From: Campylobacter ureolyticus ACS-301-V-Sch3b | GTDB taxonomy: Bacteria > Campylobacterota > Campylobacteria > Campylobacterales > Campylobacteraceae | Assembly: GCF_000413435.1 (NCBI RefSeq) | Contig: NZ_KE340327.1 | Location: forward strand, 195,667-259,666 | Length of the DNA: 64,000 bases | Direction: 5' to 3' | In this document: positions 26,663 through 36,662 of the stretch, piece by piece | How the letters are laid out: each line of letters starts with the position of its first letter | How positions within the stretch are numbered: position 1 is the stretch's first letter | The notes under the pieces: generated by a model | The model's input: only the letters and a program-made list of their open reading frames with translations | Databases searched by the model: none | Told to the model about the DNA's origin: nothing | Position numbers and translations under genes: made by a program

Positions 26663-27487
26663 ATGGAAAAGATAAAATTTAGCGATGGAGTTAGTGAGAC
26701 TTTACTTATAAATTTATATTTTAGAAGTCTTGAAAATTTAGTTAAAAAGCCTATTTTAAAAGATGAGTTTTCAGGTGAAATTGTTAAACACTTAGACTAT
26801 GATTTTTCTAAATTCGATAAAAGTAAATTGAGCCGTGTTGGAACAGTAATTAGAGCTAAATTTTTTGATGATGAAATTTTAAAAATAGCAAATGAAAATA
26901 AAAATTGTGATTTAGTCATCATTCAAGTTGGAGCTGGGCTGGATACGCGCCCTTTAAGACTTGAAAGTAAAATTTCAAACGCTATTTTTTACGACCTTGA
27001 CTTGTGTGATGTTATAAATTTGCGTGAAAAACTGGTAAAAAAAGCTAAAAATAATTTTTATATAACATCATCAATGTTTGAAACTACTTGGATGGATGAG
27101 CTTGTTAGTAAACATAAAAATGCTAAATTTATCTTTGTATTAGAAGGCGTTACAATGTATTTTGAAAAGCCTAAATTAAAAGAGTTTTTTAAAAATTTAC
27201 TTGATAGATTTCAGGGTGTTTTAATGGCTGATTTTTTAAATAAATTTGCTGCAAATTTCCCTCAAAGCCGCCATGATGCCATGAAATTTATAAAAAATGC
27301 AAAGTTTAAATTTGGAATTGATAGCGAAGATGAAATTTTAGAATTTGATGACAGGCTTAAATTTATTAAAAAAGGTGCAATGTTTGATATGTATAAAAAT
27401 AGATGGGGAATTTTAGGTTTTATTTTAAGAAATTTCGTTCCAAAAATTAAAAACTCATGCGATATGTATATTTTTAAACTAAATTAA
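26663..27487 (+). CDS. SAM-dependent methyltransferase, leucine carboxyl methyltransferase (LCM) family
   Basis: A 274-residue class I methyltransferase. The SAM site VIIQVGAGLDTRPLRL and the later VLEGVTMYF are diagnostic of the LCM/TcmP group, which methylates carboxyl groups of small molecules or proteins. Bacterial members are mostly uncharacterised and the substrate is not predictable here. It stands alone, with AAAAAGGAAAAAAAT before the ATG, and converges on lpxD across a shared terminator. Confidence 0.83.
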   Translation: MEKIKFSDGVSETLLINLYFRSLENLVKKPILKDEFSGEIVKHLDYDFSKFDKSKLSRVGTVIRAKFFDDEILKIANENKNCDLVIIQVGAGLDTRPLRLESKISNAIFYDLDLCDVINLREKLVKKAKNNFYITSSMFETTWMDELVSKHKNAKFIFVLEGVTMYFEKPKLKEFFKNLLDRFQGVLMADFLNKFAANFPQSRHDAMKFIKNAKFKFGIDSEDEILEFDDRLKFIKKGAMFDMYKNRWGILGFILRNFVPKIKNSCDMYIFKLN

Positions 27488-27513
27488 AAATATACAAATC
27501 TTTAAAATCAAGC

Positions 27514-27544
27514 AAAAGAGAGCGAAATTTTAACTCTCTTTTTT
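27514..27544. terminator. Bidirectional terminator between the methyltransferase gene and lpxD
   Basis: AAAAGAGAG and CTCTCTTTT form a 9-bp stem with an 11-base loop, with T runs on both strands. It overlaps the lpxD stop at 27530 and can end both converging transcripts. Confidence 0.82.
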
Positions 27545-28483
27545 AAAAAAGCGGTGGATTTTAGCATTTATTTTTAGCCACTCTTTTAGCTCATATATCG
27601 GATGACCGGCATATTGTTTAAAGCCTTCTAAATTTTTACTAACCCCACCTCTTGCTGCTATTTGAGCAAAATCTCCAACTTTTATATGCCCAACAGAGCC
27701 ACTTTGTCCGCCCATTACAACATTTCTACCAAGTATTGTTGAGCCAGATATCCCTGTTTGTGAAACTATTAAGCAATTATCTCCAAGTTCACAATTATGT
27801 CCTACTTGAACAAGGTTATCTATTTTTGTACCTGATTTTATTATGGTTGGCTTAAAAACACCTCTATCTATCGTAGTTCCAGCTCCTATTTCAACATCAT
27901 ATTCTATTATTACATTTCCATTATGATGAATTTTTACATGTTTTCCATCTTTTGTATGAGCATATCCAAAACCATCACTTCCAACAACGCTATTTGCATG
28001 AATTATGCAATTATTTCCTATAATTGTATCGTTATAAATAACAACATTTGGATAAATAATGCAATTTTTACCTATCTTTACATTATCGCCAATATAAGCT
28101 CCAGGCATTATTAAAGTATTTTCATCTATTGATGAGTCAAACCCAACATAAGCATTTTTCATTATTGTAGCTGTTTTATCAATATTTGCTACATTACCAT
28201 GCCTAATTAATTCTTTTTTAAAATATTTGCTTAAAATAGCAAAACTAAGATGTGGGTTTTGGCAAACTAAAACTCTAATATGCTCTGGAACATGATTTAG
28301 CATTTTTTCACTTACTAAAACAGCCCCTGCTTTAGTATGTTCTAGAAATTTGATATTTTTTACTCCATCGCAATAACTAAGCTCATTTTCCAAAGCCAAA
28401 TCAAGTGAGTTTATAGCCTTTATATCAAAATCATCACCGCTAAACTCAATATTTAATATTTCACAAATTCTACTAAGCAGCAT
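27530..28483 (-). CDS. lpxD: UDP-3-O-acyl-glucosamine N-acyltransferase
   Basis: Third enzyme of lipid A synthesis: adds the N-linked hydroxy-acyl chain. 317 residues. The N-terminal uridine-binding domain (1-95) is followed by a left-handed beta-helix of hexapeptide repeats (for example [20 protein letters not shown]) and the active-site segment VGSDGFGYA with [10 protein letters not shown], where the catalytic histidine lies. It overlaps no gene but starts 1 base after the ilvH stop, so it is co-transcribed with ilvB-ilvH. Confidence 0.96.
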   Translation of the reverse strand: MLLSRICEILNIEFSGDDFDIKAINSLDLALENELSYCDGVKNIKFLEHTKAGAVLVSEKMLNHVPEHIRVLVCQNPHLSFAILSKYFKKELIRHGNVANIDKTATIMKNAYVGFDSSIDENTLIMPGAYIGDNVKIGKNCIIYPNVVIYNDTIIGNNCIIHANSVVGSDGFGYAHTKDGKHVKIHHNGNVIIEYDVEIGAGTTIDRGVFKPTIIKSGTKIDNLVQVGHNCELGDNCLIVSQTGISGSTILGRNVVMGGQSGSVGHIKVGDFAQIAARGGVSKNLEGFKQYAGHPIYELKEWLKINAKIHRFFKKES

Positions 28484-28484
28484 T

Positions 28485-28955
28485 TTACATCTCCATTATA
28501 ACTGAACCACTTCTTACTATATCAATCGGGTTATATTTTTTCATAGTTTTTACAAAACTATCTATTCTAAGCGAGTCATCACATGCCATAACTATTAAAA
28601 TTTCATCATTGCTATTTGCAACGCTTCCATTATATGACTTTAAAACGGCATCAAGTCCTGATAAATTTTCTAAAAGCGAAATTTTAACTAATGCCATCTC
28701 TTTTTCTACAAATTCCCCATCTTCTATAACTTTATAAATTGGAATTAACTTATAAAGCTGTTTAACTATTTGTTCAAAAACTTTAACATCGCCACTTGTT
28801 ACAATACTAACTCTTGAAAATTCTGTATTTGGAACAGGAGCAACAGTTAAGCTGTCTATGTTATATCCACGACCAGAAAAAAGACCTACTATCCTAGATA
28901 AAACACCGTGCTCGTTTAATACTATAACTGAAATTAATCTTCTTTTATCTTTCAT
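28485..28955 (-). CDS. ilvH: Acetolactate synthase small (regulatory) subunit
   Basis: A 156-residue regulatory subunit that gives valine feedback to the large subunit. The ACT domain is clear: [20 protein letters not shown] then [13 protein letters not shown] at the start, with the second C-terminal domain ending in RSGSVIMEM. It follows ilvB by 10 bases and is itself followed directly by lpxD, linking branched-chain amino-acid and lipid A genes in one transcript. Confidence 0.96.
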   Translation of the reverse strand: MKDKRRLISVIVLNEHGVLSRIVGLFSGRGYNIDSLTVAPVPNTEFSRVSIVTSGDVKVFEQIVKQLYKLIPIYKVIEDGEFVEKEMALVKISLLENLSGLDAVLKSYNGSVANSNDEILIVMACDDSLRIDSFVKTMKKYNPIDIVRSGSVIMEM

Positions 28956-28965
28956 TTTTAAAACC

Positions 28966-30654
28966 TTATTTAAGTATCATATTATATAGTGCACCACCAG
29001 CTGGAACCATAGGAACAACATTTTCAAATCTATCTATTCTTGCATCAATCAAAGCTGTCTTTTTGCTTTTGATGGCTTCTTTAAGAGCGTTTCTAAACTC
29101 ATCTTTTGTATTTGCGACAAAACCTTTTCCGCCAAAACTTTCAATTAATTTCACAAAATCAGGCTGATTGCTAATGTCAGTTGAAGCAAATCTTTCTTTG
29201 TAAAAAAGACTTTGCCACTGTCTTACCATTCCTAAAAATTTATTATTTAAAATTATGTTTATGATAGGGAGTTTGTTTTCACAAATAGTTTGAAATTCTT
29301 GCATATTCATTAGCACTCCACCATCTCCGTTAAAATTTACCACAATACCATTTTTATTTGCCATCGCTGCTCCAAGAGCTGCTGGAAGACCATATCCCAT
29401 AGTCCCTAAACCTCCACTTGTTAAAAGTGTTCTTGGGTTTTTAAAAGGATAGTATTGAGCCACCCACATTTGATGCTGCCCAACATCAGTTACTACAATA
29501 GCTTTTTCATCATCTATAATTTTAGCAGTTTCTTCTATAACCCATTGTGGTTTTAAAACTTCATCGCTATCATTAAATTTAAGAGGGTGAATCTTATCAT
29601 AAGTTTTTAAGGTATTTCTCCACTCTTTAAATGAGTTAGAATCAACTTCATTTTTTAATAATGGTATTAAATCCTCAAGCACATTTTTTATATCTCCAAC
29701 TATAGGATAATCAGCATTTACAATCTTAGAAATTGAACTTGGATCTATGTCAATATGAATAATTTTTGCATTTTTTGCAAACTCGCTTAATTTTCCAGTT
29801 ACTCTATCATCAAATCTTGCCCCAATACAAAATATCAAATCAGCCTCACTCATAGCCATATTTGCAGCATATTTGCCGTGCATTCCAACCATTCCAAGAT
29901 TTAATTCATCATCGCTTCTTAAAACTCCAAGTGCCATTAGTGTTTCAACTGCAGGAATTTTTGAAATTTCTGATAGTTTTCTAACCTCATTTGTTGCATT
30001 TGAGCTAATTACTCCACCACCTAAGTATAAAAGAGGTTTTTTTGATTTTGATATTAAATTTACAGCTTTTTTAATCTGTCTTTGATTTCCTTTATAGGTT
30101 GGTTTATATGTTTTCATTGAAATTTCTTCTGGATAGCAAAACTCACCAAGAGCAGCACTTATATCTTTTGGGATATCAATGTGAACTGGACCAGGTCTGC
30201 CACTTCTTGCAATATAAAAAGCCTCTTTTAATACTCTTGGAAGCTCTTCAATAGTTTTTACTAAATAATTATGCTTAACACATGGTCTTGAAATTCCAAC
30301 AGCATCAATTTCTTGAAAAGCATCTGTTCCAATGAGTGAATTAGCTACTTGGCCACTTATTAATACAAGTGGTATTGAGTCCATATATGCAGTTGCAAGT
30401 CCTGTTATTGTGTTTGTAAATCCAGGACCACTTGTTACTATGCAAACTCCAACTTCTCCAGTTACTCTTGCATATCCATCGGCTGCGTGGGCTGCAGCTT
30501 GCTCATGTCTAGTTAAAATAAGTTCAAAATCTTTCTCATCATAAGTTGCATCAAATATATTTAATGCTGCCCCTCCTGGATATCCAAAAACTACTTTTAC
30601 GCCTTCGTTTTTTAGTGCTTGCATTATCATTTGCGAACCAGTAAGCTTTGACAT
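28966..30654 (-). CDS. ilvB: Acetolactate synthase large (catalytic) subunit
   Basis: TPP- and FAD-dependent enzyme that condenses pyruvate to acetolactate in valine and leucine synthesis, or makes acetohydroxybutyrate for isoleucine; 562 residues. Motifs: TPP-activating glutamate in [18 protein letters not shown] region, and the TPP/Mg site [15 protein letters not shown] with [10 protein letters not shown]. It is the IlvB/IlvI type with its ilvH partner next to it. The ATG has AAAGGTAAAAACAA upstream, and an inverted repeat lies close by. Confidence 0.96.
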   Translation of the reverse strand: MSKLTGSQMIMQALKNEGVKVVFGYPGGAALNIFDATYDEKDFELILTRHEQAAAHAADGYARVTGEVGVCIVTSGPGFTNTITGLATAYMDSIPLVLISGQVANSLIGTDAFQEIDAVGISRPCVKHNYLVKTIEELPRVLKEAFYIARSGRPGPVHIDIPKDISAALGEFCYPEEISMKTYKPTYKGNQRQIKKAVNLISKSKKPLLYLGGGVISSNATNEVRKLSEISKIPAVETLMALGVLRSDDELNLGMVGMHGKYAANMAMSEADLIFCIGARFDDRVTGKLSEFAKNAKIIHIDIDPSSISKIVNADYPIVGDIKNVLEDLIPLLKNEVDSNSFKEWRNTLKTYDKIHPLKFNDSDEVLKPQWVIEETAKIIDDEKAIVVTDVGQHQMWVAQYYPFKNPRTLLTSGGLGTMGYGLPAALGAAMANKNGIVVNFNGDGGVLMNMQEFQTICENKLPIINIILNNKFLGMVRQWQSLFYKERFASTDISNQPDFVKLIESFGGKGFVANTKDEFRNALKEAIKSKKTALIDARIDRFENVVPMVPAGGALYNMILK

Positions 30655-30681
30655 TTTGTTTTTACCTTTAAAATAAAATGC

Positions 30682-30703
30682 AATATTGTATCAAAACAAT
30701 ATT
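30682..30703. promoter_or_regulatory. Inverted repeat upstream of ilvB
   Basis: AATATTG and CAATATT form a 7-bp inverted repeat with an 8-base spacer, 28 bases before the ilvB ATG. It could be an operator or a leader hairpin. No leader peptide rich in branched-chain codons was seen between here and the ATG. Confidence 0.35.
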
Positions 30704-30824
30704 AATTTAAAATGATAAATTTAGTTAAATTTTACAAATTTTTAGACTAAATTTGGCTAAATTTATATGCTTTTTATAAAATTATAACTACAATATATAA
30801 AAATAACAATTCAAAGGAGTTTTT

Positions 30825-32306
30825 ATGAAAAATGGACTATTTATTTTAAGTAGCGATAATGTAAATAAAAGTGAGTCTAAAACCCTATCATTTATAAAAG
30901 AAATTTTTAGTACTAAATTTAAAAAAATAGCTATTTTTTCTCCACTTTATAATGAGCATATATCTTCAATAAGTTGTTTTTGCAAAGATGATTTGCAAAA
31001 TTGTTTTTCAAATCAAAAAGAACTAAGGTTAAAAACAATAAAAAAATATGAAGAAATTTTAGAAAAAAATGACTTTGTTATCATCATAGGTGATAAAAAT
31101 AAATTTAATACAAATTTAGCAAAAGATATTAATTTGCCTATTTTAACAGAGTATTTAGATGATGATGAGGCAAAATTTGATGAGTTCAAAAGTGCTTTGG
31201 ATTTTTCTTATAGTGTAGCTGATAAGATTTATTTTAACAAAAGTGATAAATTTGTTTCAACTAGTATTTTAGAGGTAAAACCTGAAATTTTCTTTGATGA
31301 GTTAGAAAATGCAAAAACAAATTTCAAAACTCCAATTAAATTTGAATATGAACTTTATAAAAAAGCAAAATCAAATTTAAAAACCGTAGTCTTTCCTGAA
31401 AGCGAGGATGAGAGAATTTTAAAAGCATCTGATATTTTGCTTAAAAAAGAGGCTGTAAATGTCATTTTACTAGGCAAGCCTGATGAGATAGATAAAAAAG
31501 CAAAAAATTTAAAGCTAAACCTCTCAAAAGCAACAATTATCAATCCTTTAAAAAGCGAGCTTTTAGATGAGTTTGTAAATGAGTTTTATGAGCTTAGAAA
31601 ACATAAAGGCATAACTTTAGAAGATGCAAAAAAAATTATGCTTGATAAAAACTACTTTGCAACAATGCTTGTTTTAGTCGGAAAAGCTGATGCCATGATA
31701 AGTGGCGCTGTTGGAACTACGGCTGATACTATCCGCCCTGCTTTGCAACTTATTAAGACAAAAGAGGGAATTTCAACAGTTAGTGGGGCTTTTTTAATAT
31801 GTTTAGAAGATGAGGTTTTAGTTTTTGGGGATTGTGCTGTGGTGCCTGAGCCAACTGCTAAAGAGCTTTGTGATATTGCCATATCCCTATCATCTACAGC
31901 AAAATCTTTTGGTATTGAGCCTAAAATCGCACTTCTTAGCTACTCAACTGGTGAAAGTGGCAAAGGAAAAAGTGTCGATAAAGTAAAAGAGGCTCTGAAT
32001 TTAGCAAAAGAGAGTTTGGGCGAAGATGTCGATGGACCACTTCAATTTGACGCTGCAATTGATGAAAAAGTAGCGAAGAAAAAAATGCCAAACTCAAAAG
32101 TAGCAGGCAAAACAAATACCTTTGTCTTTCCAGATCTAAACTCAGGAAACATCACCTACAAAGCAGTTCAAAGACTTACAGGATGTGTTGCAATGGGACC
32201 GATTTTACAAGGACTAAAAAAACCAGTAAATGACTTAAGTAGAGGTGCGAGCGTGGAAGATATCGTAAATACAGTGCTAATTAGCGCAATTCAAGCAGGA
32301 AATTGA
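30825..32306 (+). CDS. pta: Phosphate acetyltransferase
   Basis: Interconverts acetyl-CoA and acetyl phosphate; with AckA it gives the acetate pathway. 493 residues. The C-terminal PTA_PTB domain (about 165-490) has TVVFPESEDERILKA, DAMISGAVGTTADTIRP, ALLSYSTGESGKG and the closing GPILQGLKKPVNDLSRGA. The N-terminal 160 residues are a short P-loop-like domain with no intact P-loop that I can see. An AAAGGAG site lies 6 bases before the ATG. The ackA gene follows after one base. Confidence 0.95.
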   Translation: MKNGLFILSSDNVNKSESKTLSFIKEIFSTKFKKIAIFSPLYNEHISSISCFCKDDLQNCFSNQKELRLKTIKKYEEILEKNDFVIIIGDKNKFNTNLAKDINLPILTEYLDDDEAKFDEFKSALDFSYSVADKIYFNKSDKFVSTSILEVKPEIFFDELENAKTNFKTPIKFEYELYKKAKSNLKTVVFPESEDERILKASDILLKKEAVNVILLGKPDEIDKKAKNLKLNLSKATIINPLKSELLDEFVNEFYELRKHKGITLEDAKKIMLDKNYFATMLVLVGKADAMISGAVGTTADTIRPALQLIKTKEGISTVSGAFLICLEDEVLVFGDCAVVPEPTAKELCDIAISLSSTAKSFGIEPKIALLSYSTGESGKGKSVDKVKEALNLAKESLGEDVDGPLQFDAAIDEKVAKKKMPNSKVAGKTNTFVFPDLNSGNITYKAVQRLTGCVAMGPILQGLKKPVNDLSRGASVEDIVNTVLISAIQAGN

Positions 32307-32307
32307 T

Positions 32308-33510
32308 ATGAAAATTTTAGTATTAAACTCAGGAAGTAGCTCAATCAAATTTAAACTTTTTGATATGAATGGGCGAAATGCCATTTTAGATGGCTTTATC
32401 GAAGAGATTGGAAGCGAGCACTCTAAAGTCAATATAAACTATGGCAATGAGCTTTTTGTAAAAGATGTCGCCATAAAAGACCACTTAGAGGGCATGGACT
32501 ATCTAAATATTTTTTTTAAAAAGAGTAAAGTTTTAAAAGATTTTAGCGAACTTGATGGCATAGGCCACAGAGTTGTTCATGGGGGAAATAAATTTCAAGA
32601 CTCAGTCATTATAGATGATGAAGTTATAAAAACTATCGATGAACTTTCAGAGCTTGCCCCACTTCACAACCCTGGGCATTTAGCAGGAATTAGAAGTGCT
32701 ATGGCTGAAGCGCCAAATGTCCCAAATGTAGCGGTATTTGACACAGTTTTTCACCAAACAATGCCGCAATATGCCTACATGTATGCAATTCCGTATGAAT
32801 ATTACGAAAAATATGGCGTTAGAAAATATGGCTTTCACGGAACTTCGCACAAATATGTTACCGAACAAGCGGCAAACTACATGGGAATAAGACTTGATGC
32901 CTTTAATGCCATCTCGCTTCACATTGGAAATGGCGCAAGTGTAACTGCCATAAAAGGTGGAAAGAGCATAGATACCTCAATGGGAATATCGCCACTTGAA
33001 GGACTTATGATGGGAACAAGAAGCGGAGATATCGATCCTGCAGCGCTCTATCATATCGCCAAAATAACAAACAAAAATCAAGCAGAAATTGACTATATGC
33101 TAAATAAGGAAAGCGGACTTTTAGGAATTTGTGGTATGAGTGACATTAGAAAAGTAAAGAGAATGATTTTAGATCATGATGATGAAAGAGCAAAGCTAGC
33201 TTACAATATGTACATGTATAGGATCACAAAATATATTGGCTCATACTTTGCCATAATGGGCAGAGTCGATGCTATCATCTTTACAGCTGGAGTTGGCGAA
33301 AACTACGCTCACTTAAGAGCTGATATCTGTAAGACGATAAATCACTTTGGCGTAAATATCGATGATGATTTAAATGAGTTAAAAAGCAACTCAATTAGAT
33401 TTATAACCAAAAGAGACTCAGTTATAAGGGCTTTGGTAGTACCAACAAACGAAGAGCTTGCCATCGCACTAGAGGTTAGAAAACTTATCAAAAATAAGAA
33501 TTTCATCTAA
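32308..33510 (+). CDS. ackA: Acetate kinase
   Basis: Makes ATP and acetate from acetyl phosphate. 400 residues, standard length. Signature MKILVLNSGSSSIKFKLF at the N-terminus, then GIGHRVVHGG, FGFHGTSH-type KYGFHGTSHKYV and SLHIGNGASVTAIKGGKS of the ATP site. It follows pta by 1 base. Compared with its upstream neighbours its codons are somewhat richer in C-ending forms, as expected for a well-expressed gene. Confidence 0.97.
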   Translation: MKILVLNSGSSSIKFKLFDMNGRNAILDGFIEEIGSEHSKVNINYGNELFVKDVAIKDHLEGMDYLNIFFKKSKVLKDFSELDGIGHRVVHGGNKFQDSVIIDDEVIKTIDELSELAPLHNPGHLAGIRSAMAEAPNVPNVAVFDTVFHQTMPQYAYMYAIPYEYYEKYGVRKYGFHGTSHKYVTEQAANYMGIRLDAFNAISLHIGNGASVTAIKGGKSIDTSMGISPLEGLMMGTRSGDIDPAALYHIAKITNKNQAEIDYMLNKESGLLGICGMSDIRKVKRMILDHDDERAKLAYNMYMYRITKYIGSYFAIMGRVDAIIFTAGVGENYAHLRADICKTINHFGVNIDDDLNELKSNSIRFITKRDSVIRALVVPTNEELAIALEVRKLIKNKNFI

Positions 33511-33525
33511 AGTAAAGGATAAATT

Positions 33526-33801
33526 ATGCTAAAAGATATGCTTTATATAACAGCGGGTGGGTTTTTAACCATCAAAGACAGAGTTCAAAAAGAACTAAAT
33601 GCTCTTGAAAATCGTGGCAAAATCACAAAAGAGGATAGCAAAGCCTTTATAGACAGACTTTATGAAAGAGCTGAGGCCGAGCACAGACAAAATATGGAGT
33701 ATTTTAAAGAAGTTGCTAGTGAGCTAAATTTGGCAAGCAAAGATGACATAGCAAGAGTTGAAAAAAAACTTGATGAGATTTTAAAAAAGATGAAAAGCTA
33801 G
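33526..33801 (+). CDS. Phasin-like coiled-coil protein
   Basis: A 91-residue protein, almost entirely amphipathic helix, with MLYITAGGFLTIKDRVQKEL at the N-terminus and RVEKKLDEILKKMKS at the end. The layout (short hydrophobic start, heptad-like helices, C-terminal lysine-rich coil) resembles the PhaF/phasin-related small proteins found next to UbiB-type kinases. Function not known. It is 15 bases after ackA and 6 before the UbiB gene, with AAAGGAT upstream, so it is part of this operon. Confidence 0.7.
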   Translation: MLKDMLYITAGGFLTIKDRVQKELNALENRGKITKEDSKAFIDRLYERAEAEHRQNMEYFKEVASELNLASKDDIARVEKKLDEILKKMKS

Positions 33802-33807
33802 GTAAAA

Positions 33808-35340
33808 ATGACAAAAAATCTCTATAGTCCGCTAAGAATCTATAAGATTTTTCATCTTTTACTAACATTTTATCTACTTATTAAAAGGCGTGAGAGCTTT
33901 TTGTTTATAAAGAGCATAAAAGCCGATAAAATTACCTCTTACATCAATTATCTTGGACCGAGCTTTATAAAAATGGCGCAAGTTTTAGCCACAAGAAGTG
34001 ACTTTTTCCCGCCTAATTATCTAAATGAGCTTAAAAAAATACACGATAATTTGCCACCAATGAGCCAAAGTGAGCTAGAGAAAGTTTATGAAGACAAAGG
34101 TTTTATAAATTTTAACAAAACTCCAATAGCAAGTGCCTCTATTGGGCAAGTACATGAGGCTTTTTTAAAAGATGGTAGTAAAGTTGCCATAAAAATAAGG
34201 CGATATAATATCGAAAAAATAGTAAAAACTGATATAAAAATCATCTCTTTTTTAAATGTAATTTTTAAGCCACTTTTTTCGCACTATACAAAAAACTCAA
34301 TAGAAGCTGTAATTAGCGAGTTTGCAAGCACTATTATAAAAGAAACTAGTATGAGAATAGAGCTTACAAATTTAAAGAAATTTTCTAAAATTTACCAAGA
34401 TTCAAACATCATTTTTCCAAAATATTACGAAGAGCTTAGCAACGATAATATGCTTGTAATGAGCTTTGAGGAGGGATTTAGGTTTGATGATAGAAAAAAT
34501 ATTGAAGAGTTTAAAATTGATATTAAAAAAGCGATAAATGACCTAGTTTTGTTTTATGTAGAGCAAATGCTGATTCGGGGCTATTTTCACGCTGATCCTC
34601 ATCCTGGAAATGTCTTTATAAATAAAAACTCGCAGATAATTTTGCTTGATTTTGGTATGGTAAAATCAGTCTCAAATGAGACTAGACTTAACATAATCTC
34701 GCTTTTAAAAGCTGCAAATGAGCAAAACTATGAAGAGTATATCGCCGCTTGCAAAAATCTTGGAATTAGTGCTTATGAAACGCCAACTACGATGCTTGCT
34801 GAGTTTGTGGAGCAAATTTTTGATATATTTTCAAATGACTCACTTAGCAAAACAACAATGCAAAATTTAGCCTTTGAAGTTATGGCAAATACCGCTAAAT
34901 TTCCCTTCAAACTCCCTGCCGAAGCTATCTATATCCTAAGAGTAAGTGCCATTATAGAGGGTCTTGGCACTAGTTATTTAGAAAATTTTAACGGTATAAA
35001 AGATATACTTCCAATCTTAGTTAAAAATATCCCACGAGCAGTTGGTGCAAAAGAGACTTTAGTTGATACTATTTTTGATGAATTAAAGGAGCTTCCGCAA
35101 AACCTGCACTATATAAAAACAAGTTTTCACAAGATAAGCTCGGGACAGATAGAAACAAATATCTCTAAATCACAGCTTGAATACTTTAAAAAGGCGATTG
35201 ATGAAAAGGTTAGCGAGCTTATTTTTGGACTAGTTTTAATCCTAACTTCATTTTTTATCCTGCTTTTAGATGATGGTTTTAAATTTATAGCCATTGCTTT
35301 TTTTATAGCTGGAGTTTTAAGGCTGATTTATAAAAGATAA
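33808..35340 (+). CDS. ABC1/UbiB-family atypical kinase
   Basis: A 510-residue membrane-linked protein of the ABC1/ADCK/UbiB group, which supports ubiquinone or other isoprenoid-lipid metabolism. The family hallmarks are the KxGQ-like segment (YLGPSFIKMAQVLATRSDFFP), the alanine-rich loop IASASIGQVHEA, the VAIK lysine, YFHADPHPGNVFI and LLDFGMVK. Two C-terminal membrane helices end the chain (LIFGLVLILTSFFILLLD and FIAIAFFIAGVLRLI). Campylobacter uses menaquinone, so the role may be in quinone transport or homeostasis rather than ubiquinone synthesis. Confidence 0.9.
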   Translation: MTKNLYSPLRIYKIFHLLLTFYLLIKRRESFLFIKSIKADKITSYINYLGPSFIKMAQVLATRSDFFPPNYLNELKKIHDNLPPMSQSELEKVYEDKGFINFNKTPIASASIGQVHEAFLKDGSKVAIKIRRYNIEKIVKTDIKIISFLNVIFKPLFSHYTKNSIEAVISEFASTIIKETSMRIELTNLKKFSKIYQDSNIIFPKYYEELSNDNMLVMSFEEGFRFDDRKNIEEFKIDIKKAINDLVLFYVEQMLIRGYFHADPHPGNVFINKNSQIILLDFGMVKSVSNETRLNIISLLKAANEQNYEEYIAACKNLGISAYETPTTMLAEFVEQIFDIFSNDSLSKTTMQNLAFEVMANTAKFPFKLPAEAIYILRVSAIIEGLGTSYLENFNGIKDILPILVKNIPRAVGAKETLVDTIFDELKELPQNLHYIKTSFHKISSGQIETNISKSQLEYFKKAIDEKVSELIFGLVLILTSFFILLLDDGFKFIAIAFFIAGVLRLIYKR

Positions 35341-35442
35341 ATGCTTTGTATATTAAAATATTTATAACTTTTTGAAAGTTAGCTTATAAATAAAAAATTT
35401 GAAAATAAAAAACCTTTGCTGATAATTGAATGACAACCTTTA

Positions 35443-36513
35443 TTATCTCTTCCTACCAAAAATTTTCTTTTTTATATTTTCATAAGCTTTTTTTGCTCTA
35501 GTTTTTGGATTATCTATTAAAAATTTAGTTGAGTTTTTATCATAATTTTCATTTATTATATCCTTTGCTAGAAAAACTTTTATAGTTTTTTTGCCATTTT
35601 CAAAAACTGGATTTATCCATAAAGGATTATAAAAAACATCGACTATTTTAGTGGAATTTTCATCTTTTGATATTAAAATTTCATAAGCAACGCTTTGCTC
35701 ACTTTCTATATTACCAATCGTTTCAACCCTTTGATTTGATATGAAATTTCCGCAAGAATACGCTATAAAGCCATTTTGATTATACCACGCAATCTCTTGT
35801 GAAACATGAGGATGATTTCCAATGATAGCATTTGCACCAAAACTAATAATTTTTTTGGCTAAATTTTGCTGATTTTTGTTTGAATAACTTTGATACTCTA
35901 TACCCCAATGTGGAAAAACAACAATAAAATCAGCCCCGTAATTTAAAAGTTTGTCAATATCACTTTTAATTTTTTCTTCATCCAAGAAATTTAATAAACT
36001 TTTTTCTTCAGAATTTAGCGAGTTTTCAAGCCCATTATAACCATACGAATAACTCAAAAGCCCTATTTTAACACCTTTTACTTCTAAAAGTTTAAATTTA
36101 TTTCCTTTTCCTGTGCCAAAATTAAAAAGTCCGGCATTTTCTATAGCCTCATTTGTTGTTAAAATACCATCTATTCCACCATCAAGAGCGTGATTATTCG
36201 CTGTTGATAGAGCATGAAAACCAGTATCTTTTAAGGCTTTAAAAATTTCAGCTGGAGTATTAAAAAGTGGATATCCCTTATAAATTAAATTTGGATTTGA
36301 TGAGCTTTCAAAATTTCCAATAACCAAATCACCACTTTTTAAAAATTCTTTAATATTACTAAATTGCGGCGAAAAATCAAACTCACTACTATTTCTATCA
36401 TAAGCATAATCAAGCTGTGGCTTATGTGTCATAATATCACCAGTAACAATGATTTTAATAACACTTGCAAAAGTAAAATTTATAAATAAAATTAAACTTA
36501 AAAAAAATTTCAA
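35443..36513 (-). CDS. CapA-like exported phosphoesterase-fold protein
   Basis: A 356-residue protein with a signal peptide (MKFFLSLILFINFTFA). It has the metallophosphatase-like motifs of the PgsA/CapA family: VTGDIMTHKP, GNFESS, STANNHALDGG, PHWGIEYQ and IGNHPHVSQEI. CapA takes part in polyglutamate capsule export in Bacillus, but in Gram-negative bacteria the family is widespread and its substrate is unknown. There is no capB or capC near. It stands alone; its end converges with the UbiB gene across about 100 AT-rich bases with only weak hairpins. Confidence 0.85.
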   Translation of the reverse strand: MKFFLSLILFINFTFASVIKIIVTGDIMTHKPQLDYAYDRNSSEFDFSPQFSNIKEFLKSGDLVIGNFESSSNPNLIYKGYPLFNTPAEIFKALKDTGFHALSTANNHALDGGIDGILTTNEAIENAGLFNFGTGKGNKFKLLEVKGVKIGLLSYSYGYNGLENSLNSEEKSLLNFLDEEKIKSDIDKLLNYGADFIVVFPHWGIEYQSYSNKNQQNLAKKIISFGANAIIGNHPHVSQEIAWYNQNGFIAYSCGNFISNQRVETIGNIESEQSVAYEILISKDENSTKIVDVFYNPLWINPVFENGKKTIKVFLAKDIINENYDKNSTKFLIDNPKTRAKKAYENIKKKIFGRKR

Positions 36514-36613
36514 ATTTCAACCTTAAAAAAAATCGATAAATTATAACTATTATTCATTAAAACTAAGTTATTTTAAATTAAATTAATTTGCGATGTATTC
36601 AACAAATAAAATA

Positions 36614-36640
36614 TGTGAACGTTGTACTATATTCACAACG
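36614..36640 (-). other. Interlocked inverted repeats past murF
   Basis: On the minus strand two stems share one region: CGTTGT with ACAACG, and GTGAA with TTCAC. With the first shortened to CGTT/AACG both can form at once as an H-type pseudoknot. It lies 23 bases past the murF stop and is followed by ATATTTTATTTG, so it may act as the terminator of the long envelope operon. The remainder of the gap to 36513 is AT-rich. Confidence 0.4.
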
Positions 36641-36662
36641 ATCAACAATAACTTAAAAGATT

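Noticed and set aside
35341..35442. Terminator between the UbiB gene and the CapA-like gene
   Set aside because: Only a weak AACTTT/AAAGTT stem without a T run; not enough to call.
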